DNA of 64,000 nt from JAGNZR01 sp051656905 (GCA_051656905.1 JBOFJQ010000015.1:62001-126000), one strand, 5' to 3'. Shown: positions 25,401 through 35,013, counted from the stretch's first letter. Made by a program: numbers and translations. The notes: generated by a model not told the origin, from the sequence alone.

Positions 25401-25557
25401 CACTTTATTTAAAAATATTTTTAGTACTATTTTATAAGTGCTTTTTTAGGTAAGATATCTTTTAGATAATAAAATAGTATGATAATATAGTTATATACTA
25501 ATAAAAATAAAAGAAAAATACCAATAATTAATAAAAAAATAAAATGGGGTGAATATA

Positions 25558-26544
25558 TTGAAAATAAGATTTGGAATAGTTGGAACAGGTTTCATAGTAG
25601 ATGAATTTATGAACGCAATTAAAGATTTTAAAGAGATAGAAATTGTAGGAATATATTCTAGAAAAGAGGAAACTGGACGTAATTTTGCAGATAAATATGG
25701 GATAAAAAATATCTTTACAAATATGGATGATATGGCTGAAAGTGGTATGATAGATGCTGTTTATATAGCCTCTCCTAACTCATTTCATTGCAATCAAAGT
25801 ATAAAATTTTTAGAAAATAAAATTGCTGTTTTTTGTGAAAAACCAATAGGTTCTAATAAAAAAGAAGTTGAAATGATGATTGAATCTTCAATAAAAAATA
25901 AGACATTATTAATGGAAGCTATAAAGACAGTATATATGCCAAATTATGAAATAATAAAGGAACAAATACACACTATAGGGGAAGTACGTTCAGTATATTC
26001 TAGTTATTGTCAACGTTCTTCAAGATATGAAAGTTATAAGAATGGCATAATATTAAATGCCTTTAAAAAGGAGTTGTCAAATGGCTCTACTATGGATATA
26101 GGTCTCTATCCAACATATTTTGTTTATGGGTTATTTGGAGAACCAGAAAAAATAGATGCTCAAGGGTACCTACTATCAACAGGAGTAGATGGAGCTGGGA
26201 CAATGATGCTAAAATATCCAGAATTTACAGCAGTAATAAATCATTCTAAAGTAGCTACATCAAATAATTCAAGTGAAATTATAGGGGAAAAAGGCTCAAT
26301 AATAATAGAAAAAATATCTACAGTTGATAAGGTAATATTTAATTACAATGATGGGACTATTAAAGAGTATTCTTGTGATGAAAAAGCAAAAATGTATTAT
26401 GAAATAGAAGAGTTCATAAAAATGTATAAAGATGGAAAATATGAATCAGAAAAAAATAAGCATATAGATTCTTTAAAAGTTATATCTATTTTAGAAACTG
26501 CAAGAAAATCTATAGGCGTAATATTTCCATGTGATGAAGAATAG
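25558..26544 (+). CDS. Gfo/Idh/MocA family oxidoreductase
   Basis: NAD(P)-dependent oxidoreductase of 328 residues. An N-terminal Rossmann fold starts KIRFGIVGTGFIVDEF and includes the EKP motif (VFCEKPIGSN near residue 93). The C-terminal alpha/beta domain has GSTMDIGLYPTYFVYGLFGEP near 172-192. The start is taken as TTG at 25558, since GGGGTG sits 6 bp upstream; a GTG at 25549 overlaps that site. Substrate is unknown, and its only neighbours are the met and bio operons. Confidence 0.85.
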   Translation: MKIRFGIVGTGFIVDEFMNAIKDFKEIEIVGIYSRKEETGRNFADKYGIKNIFTNMDDMAESGMIDAVYIASPNSFHCNQSIKFLENKIAVFCEKPIGSNKKEVEMMIESSIKNKTLLMEAIKTVYMPNYEIIKEQIHTIGEVRSVYSSYCQRSSRYESYKNGIILNAFKKELSNGSTMDIGLYPTYFVYGLFGEPEKIDAQGYLLSTGVDGAGTMMLKYPEFTAVINHSKVATSNNSSEIIGEKGSIIIEKISTVDKVIFNYNDGTIKEYSCDEKAKMYYEIEEFIKMYKDGKYESEKNKHIDSLKVISILETARKSIGVIFPCDEE

Positions 26545-26585
26545 AAAAACATCGTAAAAAAATGAAAATAATTAAGATTTAAAAT

Positions 26586-26653
26586 AAAGCGAAAAAAGAA
26601 TGTTAACTTTTTTAATAAATAAAGTTGACATTCTTTTTTCGCTTTTATATAAT
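26586..26653 (+). promoter_or_regulatory. Long palindrome: bio promoter with probable BirA operator, possible upstream terminator
   Basis: A 25-bp inverted repeat (26586-26610 with 26621-26645, one mismatched pair) separates the oxidoreductase gene from bioD. Its centre, ATGTTAACT-N14-AGTTGACAT (about 26600-26631), resembles the BirA operator TTGTTAACC-N15-GGTTAACAA. The right half contains TTGACA (26625-26630), 17 nt from TATAAT (26648-26653), a consensus promoter for bioDAFGCB. BirA-biotinoyl-AMP repression is inferred. As RNA the same palindrome could also end the upstream transcript. Confidence 0.7.
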
Positions 26654-26710
26654 TGAATAAAAGATCTATTTCTACAATAAAAATTTTAAAAATAAAAGGG
26701 GACGATACTG

Positions 26711-27367
26711 ATGAAAAGTTTTTTTATACTAGGGACTGATACAGATATAGGAAAAACATATATAAGTTCATTGCTATATAAAGGTTTAAGGAAATATGGG
26801 TGTTCATATTATAAACCAGTTCAAAGTGGTGCTTTAAATAATAAATCTCCAGATGTTGAATTTTTATGTAACTTTAACAACATTCCATATGATAATACAT
26901 TATGTGGCTATAAATTTGAATATGAAGTATCGCCGCATTTAGCATCTGAAAAAGAAAATAGAACAATTGATAAATCAATAATATTAAAAAAAATAGATGA
27001 AAATAAAAATAAAAGTAAAAATAAATTTAATATAGTTGAAGGAGCTGGTGGAATATTTGTTCCTTTAATAAGAGGAAAATATTATAACTTTGACTTAATA
27101 AAAGATGCATCGCTTCCTGTTATCTTAGTTTGTTCAACAAAAGTAGGCTCTATTAATCATACGATGTTAACTTTAGAATTTTTAAAGAAAGAAAAAATAG
27201 ATGTTCACGGATTAGTATTTAATAATTATACAGATAAAGAGTATGAAAAAGATAATATAAAAGTTATTTTAGAAGAAAGCTCAATAAAAAATTATTTAAT
27301 AGTAAAATCAAAAGAGGAAGATATATTATCAGATAAATTAAAAAAATTTTTTAGAATAGAGGAGTAA
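26711..27367 (+). CDS. bioD: Dethiobiotin synthetase
   Basis: ATP-dependent carboxylation and ring closure of diaminopelargonic acid to dethiobiotin. 218 residues. The P-loop variant GTDTDIGKTYIS is at 8-19, KPVQSGAL near 37, and VEGAGGIFVPL near 110. It is first in the biotin operon, with GGGG-type ribosome site. bioA follows after 5 bp. Confidence 0.94.
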   Translation: MKSFFILGTDTDIGKTYISSLLYKGLRKYGCSYYKPVQSGALNNKSPDVEFLCNFNNIPYDNTLCGYKFEYEVSPHLASEKENRTIDKSIILKKIDENKNKSKNKFNIVEGAGGIFVPLIRGKYYNFDLIKDASLPVILVCSTKVGSINHTMLTLEFLKKEKIDVHGLVFNNYTDKEYEKDNIKVILEESSIKNYLIVKSKEEDILSDKLKKFFRIEE

Positions 27368-27372
27368 ATGAA

Positions 27373-28803
27373 ATGGAAAAGAAGCTAAGTGAATTACAAA
27401 AAAAAGATCTGAAATATATTTTCCACCCATGTTCTCAGATGAAAGATTATGAAGATTTACCACCTATAGTTATAAAAAGTGGAGAAGGAGTATATTTAAC
27501 AGATGAAAATGGAAAGAAATATATAGACTGTATCTCTAGTTGGTGGGTAAATCTTTTTGGACATTCAAATCCAAGAATAAATAAAGCCCTTATAAATCAG
27601 GCAAATAAGCTAGAACACGTAATATTTGCTAATTTTACACATGAGGCAGCAATAGAATTAGGAGAAAGATTAGTAAAGGTATCTCCTAAAGGATTAAATA
27701 AAATTTTTTTTGGGGATAATGGGTCTTCTGCTATTGAAATAGCATTAAAGCTATCTTTTCAGTATCATCAACAAAGTGGCAATAAAGATAAGAAAAAGTT
27801 TATCTCATTATCAAATGGGTATCACGGAGAAACTCTAGGAGCATTAGGGGTTACAGATGTTGATTTATTTACAAATACATACAAACCATTAATAAAAGAA
27901 AGTATAAAAATTGAAGGACCTACATGCTCAAATTGCAAGTATAATGAAAATTTTCAGAGTTGTAGTGCTCAGTGTTTTGAAATTATGGAAAAAGCTATAG
28001 AGGGAAATCATAATGAAATTGCAGCTGTAATTATAGAACCAATGGTGCAAGGAGCAGCAGGAATGAATATGTATTCTGCTAACTATTTAAAAAAACTTAG
28101 GGAAATTACAGAAAAATATAATGTTCATTTCATAGCAGATGAGATAGCAATGGGATTTGGGAGAACTGGAAAAATGTTTGCAGTAGATCATGCAGGAATC
28201 TCACCAGATTTAATGTGTATAGGGAAAGGGTTAACGGCTGGATATTTACCTATGAGTATAGTAATGATGACAGATAAAATATATGATAATTTTTATAGTG
28301 ATTATCTTCTAGGTAAGTCATTTTTACACTCTCATAGTTATTCTGGAAATGCTTTAGGATGTGCAGTTGCTGTAGAAACTCTAAAGATATTTGAGGATGA
28401 AAATATTTTAGAAATAGTAAATGAAAAAGGTGAATATTTAAAGAAAAAAATGTTTGAAATTTTTGGTAATCATGAGCAAATAAAAAGCTGTAGACAGATA
28501 GGATTAATTGGTGCAATGGAATTAAGAAATGAAAATTTAGAAGGGAAACTAGATGGAAAATCTTTAAAAAATTATTCTAAAAGAGTAGGGTATGAAATTT
28601 ATAAAATAGGATTAACAAAAGGAATAATATTAAGACCTTTAGGAAATGTAATATATTTTATGCCACCTTATATAATTACAAAGGAGGAGATAGATTCAGT
28701 ATTAACTAAGTGTAAAGAGTCTATTGATGAATATTATGGAACTATTTATAAAGAGAATACTAAAATAGAAATAGATGAACATTTCATACCTTTCGAGGTA
28801 TAA
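27373..28803 (+). CDS. bioA: Adenosylmethionine-8-amino-7-oxononanoate aminotransferase
   Basis: PLP aminotransferase making diaminopelargonate from KAPA, usually with SAM as amino donor. 476 residues. SSWWVNLFGHSNPRIN near 54, GDNGSSAIEIALK near 114, NGYHGETLGALG near 148, DEIAMGFGRTGKMFA near 256 and the PLP lysine in MCIGKGLTAGYLP near 283. A cysteine-rich stretch (CSNCKYNENFQSCSAQC, near 182-198) is found in several BioA relatives. The end of the ORF is close to the bioF start. Confidence 0.94.
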   Translation: MEKKLSELQKKDLKYIFHPCSQMKDYEDLPPIVIKSGEGVYLTDENGKKYIDCISSWWVNLFGHSNPRINKALINQANKLEHVIFANFTHEAAIELGERLVKVSPKGLNKIFFGDNGSSAIEIALKLSFQYHQQSGNKDKKKFISLSNGYHGETLGALGVTDVDLFTNTYKPLIKESIKIEGPTCSNCKYNENFQSCSAQCFEIMEKAIEGNHNEIAAVIIEPMVQGAAGMNMYSANYLKKLREITEKYNVHFIADEIAMGFGRTGKMFAVDHAGISPDLMCIGKGLTAGYLPMSIVMMTDKIYDNFYSDYLLGKSFLHSHSYSGNALGCAVAVETLKIFEDENILEIVNEKGEYLKKKMFEIFGNHEQIKSCRQIGLIGAMELRNENLEGKLDGKSLKNYSKRVGYEIYKIGLTKGIILRPLGNVIYFMPPYIITKEEIDSVLTKCKESIDEYYGTIYKENTKIEIDEHFIPFEV

Positions 28804-28816
28804 GTTGAGGTATAAA

Positions 28817-29926
28817 ATGATTGAAAGATTTGCAAAAGAGCTAGATGAAATAAGAAAAGAGAAAAGGTTTAGAGAGGTAAAAGTAATAGATAAAAATTTG
28901 ATTAATTTATCATCTAATGACTATATATTTATAGGTAGTGATGCAAAAGTTAGAGAAGATTTTTATAAGGAGTATGGAGGTTTAAATTTACCTTTTTCGT
29001 CATCATCATCAAGACTAATATCAGGAACTTTCAAAGGTATAGAGGAATTAGAGCTTGAACTTTATAAAATCTATGGGAAGGAAAGTTTAGTTTTTAATAG
29101 TGGATTTGATGCTAATTCATGTTTTATAGAAACTGTATGTTCAAAAGATACATTAATAATTACAGACAGATTAAATCATGCAAGTATATATAAAGGGATA
29201 CTGGACTCTAAAATTAAATTTGTAACATATGAACATTTGAATATGGAGCACTTAAAGAAATTGTTAATTAAGTACAGTGAAAAATATTCTGAAATATTGG
29301 TAATAACAGAGACAATTTATAGTATGGATGGAGATTATTGTAATTTAAAAAAACTCATAGAGTTAAAGAAAAAATATAAATTTAATCTTATGATAGATGA
29401 GGCTCACTCTTATGGTGTTTATGGGTATGGAATGGTATATGCTCATAAGCTATTAGAAGAGGTGGATCATATAGTTATCCCTTTAGGAAAGGGTGGAGGA
29501 TCAATAGGAGCATATATTTTAACTGATAAAATAACTAGAGATTATTTGATAAATAAGGGAAAAAAATTTATTTATACAACAGCTTTACCCCCAATTAATA
29601 TTGCGTGGAATCTATTTATTTTAAAAAATATGAATAAATTTAGTGATAATATAAAAAAATTGCATAGGCTAAAATATTTTACTTTAAAAAATTTGAGAGA
29701 AAAAGGGATAAAAACATCTTCTAAAACTCATATAATATCAATAGTTATACCCGAAATAGAAAAATTAGAAAAAATTGTAGAAGAAGCCAAAGCAAAAGGA
29801 TTTTTTATATACCCTGTAAAAGAACCAACAGTGCCAAAAGGTACTTCTAGAATTAGAATAGGACTAAATAGCAGTATTGAAAAATCAGAAATTCTAGATT
29901 TCTTAGAGATAATAACAAAAAATTAA
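28817..29926 (+). CDS. bioF: 8-amino-7-oxononanoate synthase
   Basis: Alpha-oxoamine synthase condensing pimeloyl-ACP and alanine to KAPA. 369 residues. NLSSNDYIFIG near the start, FNSGFDANSCFIETV near 93, DRLNHASIYKGI near 116, and DEAHSYGVYG near 195. The lysine region is IPLGKGGGSIGAYIL near 220. The start is the ATG at 28817, preceded by TTGAGG at 6 bp. A longer frame from 28775 overlaps bioA and lacks a ribosome site. Confidence 0.9.
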   Translation: MIERFAKELDEIRKEKRFREVKVIDKNLINLSSNDYIFIGSDAKVREDFYKEYGGLNLPFSSSSSRLISGTFKGIEELELELYKIYGKESLVFNSGFDANSCFIETVCSKDTLIITDRLNHASIYKGILDSKIKFVTYEHLNMEHLKKLLIKYSEKYSEILVITETIYSMDGDYCNLKKLIELKKKYKFNLMIDEAHSYGVYGYGMVYAHKLLEEVDHIVIPLGKGGGSIGAYILTDKITRDYLINKGKKFIYTTALPPINIAWNLFILKNMNKFSDNIKKLHRLKYFTLKNLREKGIKTSSKTHIISIVIPEIEKLEKIVEEAKAKGFFIYPVKEPTVPKGTSRIRIGLNSSIEKSEILDFLEIITKN

Positions 29927-29934
29927 AAAAAATA

Positions 29935-30009
29935 AAGAATAAATTAAAAATTAAAAATTAAAAACAAATAAATCGAAAACAAATAAATAAAATTTAAAAG
30001 GATTATATT
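29935..30009 (+). repeat. A-rich gap with direct repeats between bioF and bioG
   Basis: Low-complexity AT stretch containing AATTAAAA repeats and two copies of AAAACAAATAAAT (from about 29961 and 29974). No hairpin or terminator is seen, so bioG is probably cotranscribed. Confidence 0.5.
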
Positions 30010-30627
30010 ATGAAATTGATAATGTTTTTTAATGGTTGGGGAATGGATAAATCAATCCACCCTGAAATAGATAAAAAAAATGAATATGAACTAATAAGTT
30101 TAAGTTTTCCATATACAATTTCCAATATAGATTTGCATAAATACGAGCATATTTATATTATAGGGTGGTCTTTCGGAGTATATTATGCAAATATTTATTT
30201 AGAGAAAATAGAAAAAGAAAATTTAAAAAATATAACTTCCATAGCAATTAATGGAACCCCAGAAATTATAGGGAAAAATGGTATAAAAAAGAATATGATG
30301 AAGTATACACTGGATAATTTAACTCCAGAGTCACTTGAAAAATTTTATATGAATATGGAACTGCCAAAACTATTAATGAATGTGGATAAAAATTTTACAG
30401 ATATAAAGAATGAGCTTAAATATATTTTAGAAAATTATGAGGTTTTAAAGAATAATTTTCAAAAGGCAATAATTTCACAAGAGGATAGGATAGTATCTCC
30501 AGAAAATCAGAGAAAATACTTTACAGAAAATAATGTTGAGATAAAAGAGATTGCAGCAGGACATTATCCTTTTGAATATTTTAGAAATTTTGAAGAAATA
30601 TTAAATGGGTGGGGCTATGGAATTTAA
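30010..30627 (+). CDS. bioG: Pimeloyl-ACP methyl ester esterase, BioG family
   Basis: Alpha/beta-hydrolase of the BioG type that frees pimeloyl-ACP from its methyl ester, replacing BioH. 205 residues. It begins MKLIMFFNGWGMD, a BioG hallmark, and the nucleophile elbow is IIGWSFGVYYAN near residues 50-61. The C-terminal histidine is likely in AAGHYPFEYF near 187. It overlaps the start region of bioC. Confidence 0.88.
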   Translation: MKLIMFFNGWGMDKSIHPEIDKKNEYELISLSFPYTISNIDLHKYEHIYIIGWSFGVYYANIYLEKIEKENLKNITSIAINGTPEIIGKNGIKKNMMKYTLDNLTPESLEKFYMNMELPKLLMNVDKNFTDIKNELKYILENYEVLKNNFQKAIISQEDRIVSPENQRKYFTENNVEIKEIAAGHYPFEYFRNFEEILNGWGYGI

Positions 30628-31279
30628 TAACTCATATGAGGTATATGATAAAAACGCAATTATTCAAGAGAGTGTAGCAGAAAATCTTATAAGTTTTATA
30701 AAAGAAGATAGTAATTATAATAATGTTCTAGAATTAGGATGTGGAACTGGTATATTTACTAAAAAATTAATAAAAAAAATAAATTATAGGAGTATGGACT
30801 TGAATGATATTTTCGATACTAAAGAATATTTTAATAAAGAAATTTATAGAAAATATCTGATTGGAGATATGGAAAGAATGGAGTTTGATTCTTACTCTTT
30901 GGTGACTTCTAGTTCTTGCTTACAGTGGGCAAAAGATTTAAAAGAGTTATTAAAAAAAATTTCTAAGTGTACTGATAACTTTATTTTTTCTATTTATATT
31001 TCTGGAAATTTAAAAGAGATAAAAGAACATTTTAATATTTCATTAGATTATTTATCTATGGAAGAGATAGAGAGAGAATTGTCAAAATTATTTTTAAAAG
31101 TACAGTGTTATGAAGAGGAGCTAAAAATAGATTTTGAGACTCCATTATTAGCTTTAAAACATCTAAAAAACACAGGTGTTACAGGAATTGGAAGAGCCAA
31201 AATATCAGAAGTAAAAAACTTTACTTCAAAATCATTAACTTATAAAGTGGCGTATTTTAAGTGTTCAAATAGTATTTGA
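30617..31279 (+). CDS. bioC: Malonyl-ACP O-methyltransferase
   Basis: SAM-dependent methyltransferase that caps malonyl-ACP so fatty acid synthesis can make the pimeloyl chain. 220 residues. Motif I LELGCGTGIFT is near 37 and the family stretch SSSCLQWAKDLKELLKKI near 97. The start is taken as the ATG at 30617 (MEFNNSYEVYDKNA) just after GGTGGGG. An ATG at 30605 has no ribosome site. It overlaps bioG by 11 bp. Confidence 0.88.
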   Translation: MEFNNSYEVYDKNAIIQESVAENLISFIKEDSNYNNVLELGCGTGIFTKKLIKKINYRSMDLNDIFDTKEYFNKEIYRKYLIGDMERMEFDSYSLVTSSSCLQWAKDLKELLKKISKCTDNFIFSIYISGNLKEIKEHFNISLDYLSMEEIERELSKLFLKVQCYEEELKIDFETPLLALKHLKNTGVTGIGRAKISEVKNFTSKSLTYKVAYFKCSNSI

Positions 31280-31299
31280 AAATAGTTAGGAGGCTAATA

Positions 31300-32262
31300 A
31301 TGATAGAAAAATTAAAAAATAAAATTTTAATAGGGAAAGATATATCACAAGAAGAGGCTTTAATGCTTTTACAAGAACCTTTAGAAGAGTTATGTAAAAG
31401 TGCTAATGAAATTAGAGAAAAATTATGTGGGAATAATATAGATTTATGTACAATAGTTAATGGTAAAAGTGGACGTTGTACAGAAAATTGTAAATTTTGT
31501 GCCCAGTCAAAATATTATAAAACAGGAATAGAAGAGTATCCTTTGATGTCTAGTGAAGAGATTATAAAGTGGGGAAAATATAATGAAAATAAGGGTGTGA
31601 ATAGATATTCTGTTGTAACATCTGGTAGAACTTTATCTGGTAATGACTTAGAAGAGTTATGCAATAGTTATAGGAATCTTAAGGCAGAAAGTAACATTAA
31701 AATATGTGCCTCTCATGGGCTGCTAAATTATAATGAACTAAAAAAACTAAAGGACTCAGGAGTTACAAGATACCATAACAATTTAGAAACATCTGAGAAA
31801 TATTTTAAAAATATATGTACAACTCACACATTCCAAGATAAAATAGATACAATAAAAGCTGCAAAATTATTAGGGTTAGAAGTTTGTAGCGGAGGTATAT
31901 TTGGTTTAGGAGAAAAAATAGAAGATAGAATAGACATGTTTTTTTCTCTTAGAGAATTAGATATAGATTCAATACCTATTAATATATTGAACCCAATACC
32001 TGGGACAGAATTTGAAACTAACTCAAAATTATCCTTAGATGAAATTAGACGTTCTATTGCAATAGCTAGATTTGTATTTCCTAAAAAGTATATAAGATTA
32101 GCAGGGGGAAGAGGGCTTTTTGATGACATGGGAGAATCTCTTTTTCTTTGTGGTATAAACGCTATGATTACAGGAGATATGTTAACAACTAAAGGGATAT
32201 CTATAGATGATGATATAAAAATAATAAAAAAACTAGGTTATGAGCATGATAATCTAAAATAG
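31300..32262 (+). CDS. bioB: Biotin synthase
   Basis: Radical-SAM enzyme inserting sulfur into dethiobiotin. 320 residues. The radical-SAM cysteines are in CTENCKFCAQSKYY near 52-65. The second cluster site is supported by CASHGLL, YHNNLETS and NPIPGTEFE. The start is the ATG at 31300 with AGGAGG 5 bp upstream; the longer frame from 31276 includes that ribosome site. Confidence 0.95.
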   Translation: MIEKLKNKILIGKDISQEEALMLLQEPLEELCKSANEIREKLCGNNIDLCTIVNGKSGRCTENCKFCAQSKYYKTGIEEYPLMSSEEIIKWGKYNENKGVNRYSVVTSGRTLSGNDLEELCNSYRNLKAESNIKICASHGLLNYNELKKLKDSGVTRYHNNLETSEKYFKNICTTHTFQDKIDTIKAAKLLGLEVCSGGIFGLGEKIEDRIDMFFSLRELDIDSIPINILNPIPGTEFETNSKLSLDEIRRSIAIARFVFPKKYIRLAGGRGLFDDMGESLFLCGINAMITGDMLTTKGISIDDDIKIIKKLGYEHDNLK

Positions 32263-32273
32263 GGGAGAAATTT

Positions 32274-33605
32274 ATGAAGGGTGATATACTTTTAAATTTA
32301 TATTTTATAGTTATATTGGCTATAGGATACAATTCAGTAAAGAAAATAAAGGGAAGTTCAGACTTTTTTTTAGCAAGTAAGAAAGCCGGAATTTTTGAAA
32401 TAGCTGGAAGTTTACTTGCAACAATATTAGGAAGTTCTGCAATATTAGGAAGTGTTGCCTCAGCTTATAGTATAGGGTGGGCAGGGTCATGGTTTATGCT
32501 CTGTGCTTCTATTGGTCTTTTTATATTATTGCCTTTGATAAAGTATTTCAAAAATTTTAAAGGGTATAATTTACCTGAGTTAATGGGTGAATTTTATGGT
32601 GAAGAAGTAAAAAAAATATCTTCAATAATAATTGCAATAGCCTGGATAGGAATTGTCGCTGCTCAAATAATGGGGGCAGCTCAAGTAATTACTATTTTTT
32701 CAAGTTTTAACTATGAAACAGCAGTAATAGTAAGTGGAGTTACTTTTATTATTTATACTATTTTAGGTGGACAATTTTCTATAATAAAAACAGATTGTAT
32801 TCAGCTAGTTTTTATATTAATAGGATTGGTTGTTTGTTATTTATATACATCTACAGGGGCATTAAGCTATTCTGCTCCAAGTCTAATTAATGAAAAATTT
32901 GGAAAAATAGATCTGTTAGTTATGCTGCTTACTTATTCATCAACTTTTTTTGTAGGGCCAGATATATACTCAAGAATTTTTTGTGCAAAAGATCAAGAAA
33001 CAGCAAAAAAAGCAATTATTTTATCCATAGGAATATTAATACCTTTATCATTTATTTTAGCGAGTATTGGAGTGTATGCAGCAAATATATACCCAGAATT
33101 AAATACAACAAAAACCTCACCTTTACTATATGTTGTAGCAAATTCCTTACCTCCATATATAAGTTTATTAATGTATTTTGGACTTTTATCAGCAGTGATA
33201 TCGTCGGCAGATACTAGCTTATTAACATCTTCATCTATATTTGCTCAATTATTTACAGGAAATTTAAAAGATGTAAAATCTATAAAAGTAACAAGAATAT
33301 TTATAGCTATATTTGGAGCTTTTTCTATAATTGTTGCAATAAAAATAAAATATATATTAAGTTCTTTGCTTTTAGCTTTATCAGTATATTCAGGAGCCTT
33401 AATTATTCCTTGTTTAGCAGGAATGCTAGGGTATCGTACTAGTAAAAAATATGTTTTATTAGCTATAGTAGTTGGGGGAGTTACAGCATTTATTGGAAAG
33501 GTATATAGTGGATCAAATGCAAATTATGTCTTAATCTTAGCATTTGTTTTGAACTCTCTAATTTTATTTATTCCTAAATTAATAAGTAAAAAAGCAGTAA
33601 TTTAA
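32274..33605 (+). CDS. Sodium:solute symporter (SSS) family transporter in the bio operon
   Basis: Membrane transporter of 443 residues with about 13 hydrophobic segments. SSDFFLASKKAG near 25 and the ATILGSSAILGSVASAYSIGWAG stretch near 48-70 are typical of SSS (pantothenate/proline-type) symporters. It begins 11 bp after bioB and shares its transcript, followed by a terminator. Import of biotin, a biotin precursor or pimelate is a guess from position; the sequence itself does not show the substrate. Confidence 0.8.
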   Translation: MKGDILLNLYFIVILAIGYNSVKKIKGSSDFFLASKKAGIFEIAGSLLATILGSSAILGSVASAYSIGWAGSWFMLCASIGLFILLPLIKYFKNFKGYNLPELMGEFYGEEVKKISSIIIAIAWIGIVAAQIMGAAQVITIFSSFNYETAVIVSGVTFIIYTILGGQFSIIKTDCIQLVFILIGLVVCYLYTSTGALSYSAPSLINEKFGKIDLLVMLLTYSSTFFVGPDIYSRIFCAKDQETAKKAIILSIGILIPLSFILASIGVYAANIYPELNTTKTSPLLYVVANSLPPYISLLMYFGLLSAVISSADTSLLTSSSIFAQLFTGNLKDVKSIKVTRIFIAIFGAFSIIVAIKIKYILSSLLLALSVYSGALIIPCLAGMLGYRTSKKYVLLAIVVGGVTAFIGKVYSGSNANYVLILAFVLNSLILFIPKLISKKAVI

Positions 33606-33690
33606 TATTAAGATAAGTAGAGGTTAACATAAATTATAATTTGAAATAGAGTATAGTGTACAGAAATAAAAATCAAAAAATAGAAATAAA

Positions 33691-33728
33691 AAAAGGGTGG
33701 TCCGACTTAAGCCAGACCACCCTTTTTT
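33691..33728. terminator. Bidirectional rho-independent terminator
   Basis: A 12-bp stem AAAAGGGTGGTC / GACCACCCTTTT with a 12-nt loop. It ends the bio operon on the plus strand and the methionine gamma-lyase gene on the minus strand. Confidence 0.92.
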
Positions 33729-33759
33729 TATAGTTAATTAAGAAGTTGGAAGCGATAAA

Positions 33760-34950
33760 TTATAATTTTGCTAACCCTTGCTCTAAATCAGCAATAATGT
33801 CATTAACATTTTCAAGACCTACAGAAAGACGGATAAGACCATCAGTAATTCCAGAATTTAATCTTTCTTCTCTAGTATATGGAGAGTGAGTCATTGAAGC
33901 TGGGTGTTGAATAAGAGTTTCTGTGTCTCCTAAACTAACAGCTAATGAGCAAAGTTCTAAAGAATTAAGAAGTTTTTTACCTGCTTCTAATCCACCTTTG
34001 ATTTCAAAAGCCATTATTCCACCAGAACAAGACATTTGTTTTTTAGCTATATCATGACCTGGATGCCCTTTTAATCCAGGGTAATAAACTGCATCTATTT
34101 TTGGATGTTTTTCTAAGAATTCTGCAACTTTCATAGCGTTAGAACAATGTCTTTCCATTCTAACTTCAAGAGTTTTAAGACCTCTTATAATTAAGTAAGC
34201 TTCAAAAGAACCAAGAACAGCACCAGTGAAATCTTTTAAACCTTCTAGTCTCATTTTTAACATATCTTCTCCAGAACCAATTGCAAAACCTGCAATAACA
34301 TCTCCATGACCATTTAGGTATTTTGTAGCAGAGTGAACAACTATATCTGCCCCAAAAGAGATAGGATTTGTAATATATGGAGTAGCGAAAGTATTATCAA
34401 CAACAATCTTAGTATTAGGTGCCTTTTCTTTAGCTATTTTAGCAACAGCAGCAATATCAACTATTTTAAGATTAGGATTAGCTGGAGTTTCTAAATAAAC
34501 AATTGATGTGTCAGGTCTTAAGTTAGATCTTACTTCATCTAAGTTACTCATATCTATAAAACTTACATCTACACCAAATTTAGTCATACCATGAGAAAGA
34601 AGAGCATAAGTACAACCATATAAAGTTTTGTCAGCAAGAATATGCCCACCAGCTTTAGTAAAAGTCCAGAAAGTTGCAGCAATAGCTCCCATTCCTGATG
34701 CAAAAGAAACGCAAGCTTCACCTTTTTCAAGAATAGCCATTCTTTTTTCTAAAACATCTGTTGTAGGGTTTCCAAGTCTACTATAGATATGTCCCCCCTC
34801 TTCTAAAGCAAATCTTCTTCCACCTTGCTCAGCAGTATCAAAAATGAAAGTTGAAGTTTGATAAATAGGTGTCGCTAAAGTTCCAAAAGGATTTTTTTCA
34901 GCACCACCATGTATAGTTGAAGTTCCAAAGCCACAATTCTTATGTTGCAT
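33760..34950 (-). CDS. megL: L-methionine gamma-lyase
   Basis: PLP enzyme degrading methionine to methanethiol, ammonia and 2-oxobutyrate. 396 residues of the Cys/Met metabolism family. YSRLGNPTTDVLE near 57, the active-site cysteine stretch LYGCTYALL near 112-120 (marks gamma-lyases over cystathionine synthases), and the PLP lysine in VHSATKYLNGHGDV near 205. The start is the ATG at 34950; an ATG nine bases earlier touches AGGAG. The 2-oxobutyrate made could feed the Vor, Ptb and Buk enzymes nearby. Cystathionine gamma-lyase activity is the main alternative. Confidence 0.88.
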   Translation of the reverse strand: MQHKNCGFGTSTIHGGAEKNPFGTLATPIYQTSTFIFDTAEQGGRRFALEEGGHIYSRLGNPTTDVLEKRMAILEKGEACVSFASGMGAIAATFWTFTKAGGHILADKTLYGCTYALLSHGMTKFGVDVSFIDMSNLDEVRSNLRPDTSIVYLETPANPNLKIVDIAAVAKIAKEKAPNTKIVVDNTFATPYITNPISFGADIVVHSATKYLNGHGDVIAGFAIGSGEDMLKMRLEGLKDFTGAVLGSFEAYLIIRGLKTLEVRMERHCSNAMKVAEFLEKHPKIDAVYYPGLKGHPGHDIAKKQMSCSGGIMAFEIKGGLEAGKKLLNSLELCSLAVSLGDTETLIQHPASMTHSPYTREERLNSGITDGLIRLSVGLENVNDIIADLEQGLAKL

Positions 34951-34982
34951 TAATATCATCTCCTAAAATGTTTATTTTGTTT

Positions 34983-35013
34983 ATAATATGTCTTAATTTT
35001 AGACATAAAACAA
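34983..35013 (-). promoter_or_regulatory. Promoter-overlapping dyad upstream of megL
   Basis: A perfect inverted repeat TATGTCT-N7-AGACATA (34987-35007). On the minus strand it lies between a possible -35 (TTGTTT) and -10 (TATTAT, 34988-34983). This is a good place for a repressor. The regulator is unknown. Confidence 0.5.
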
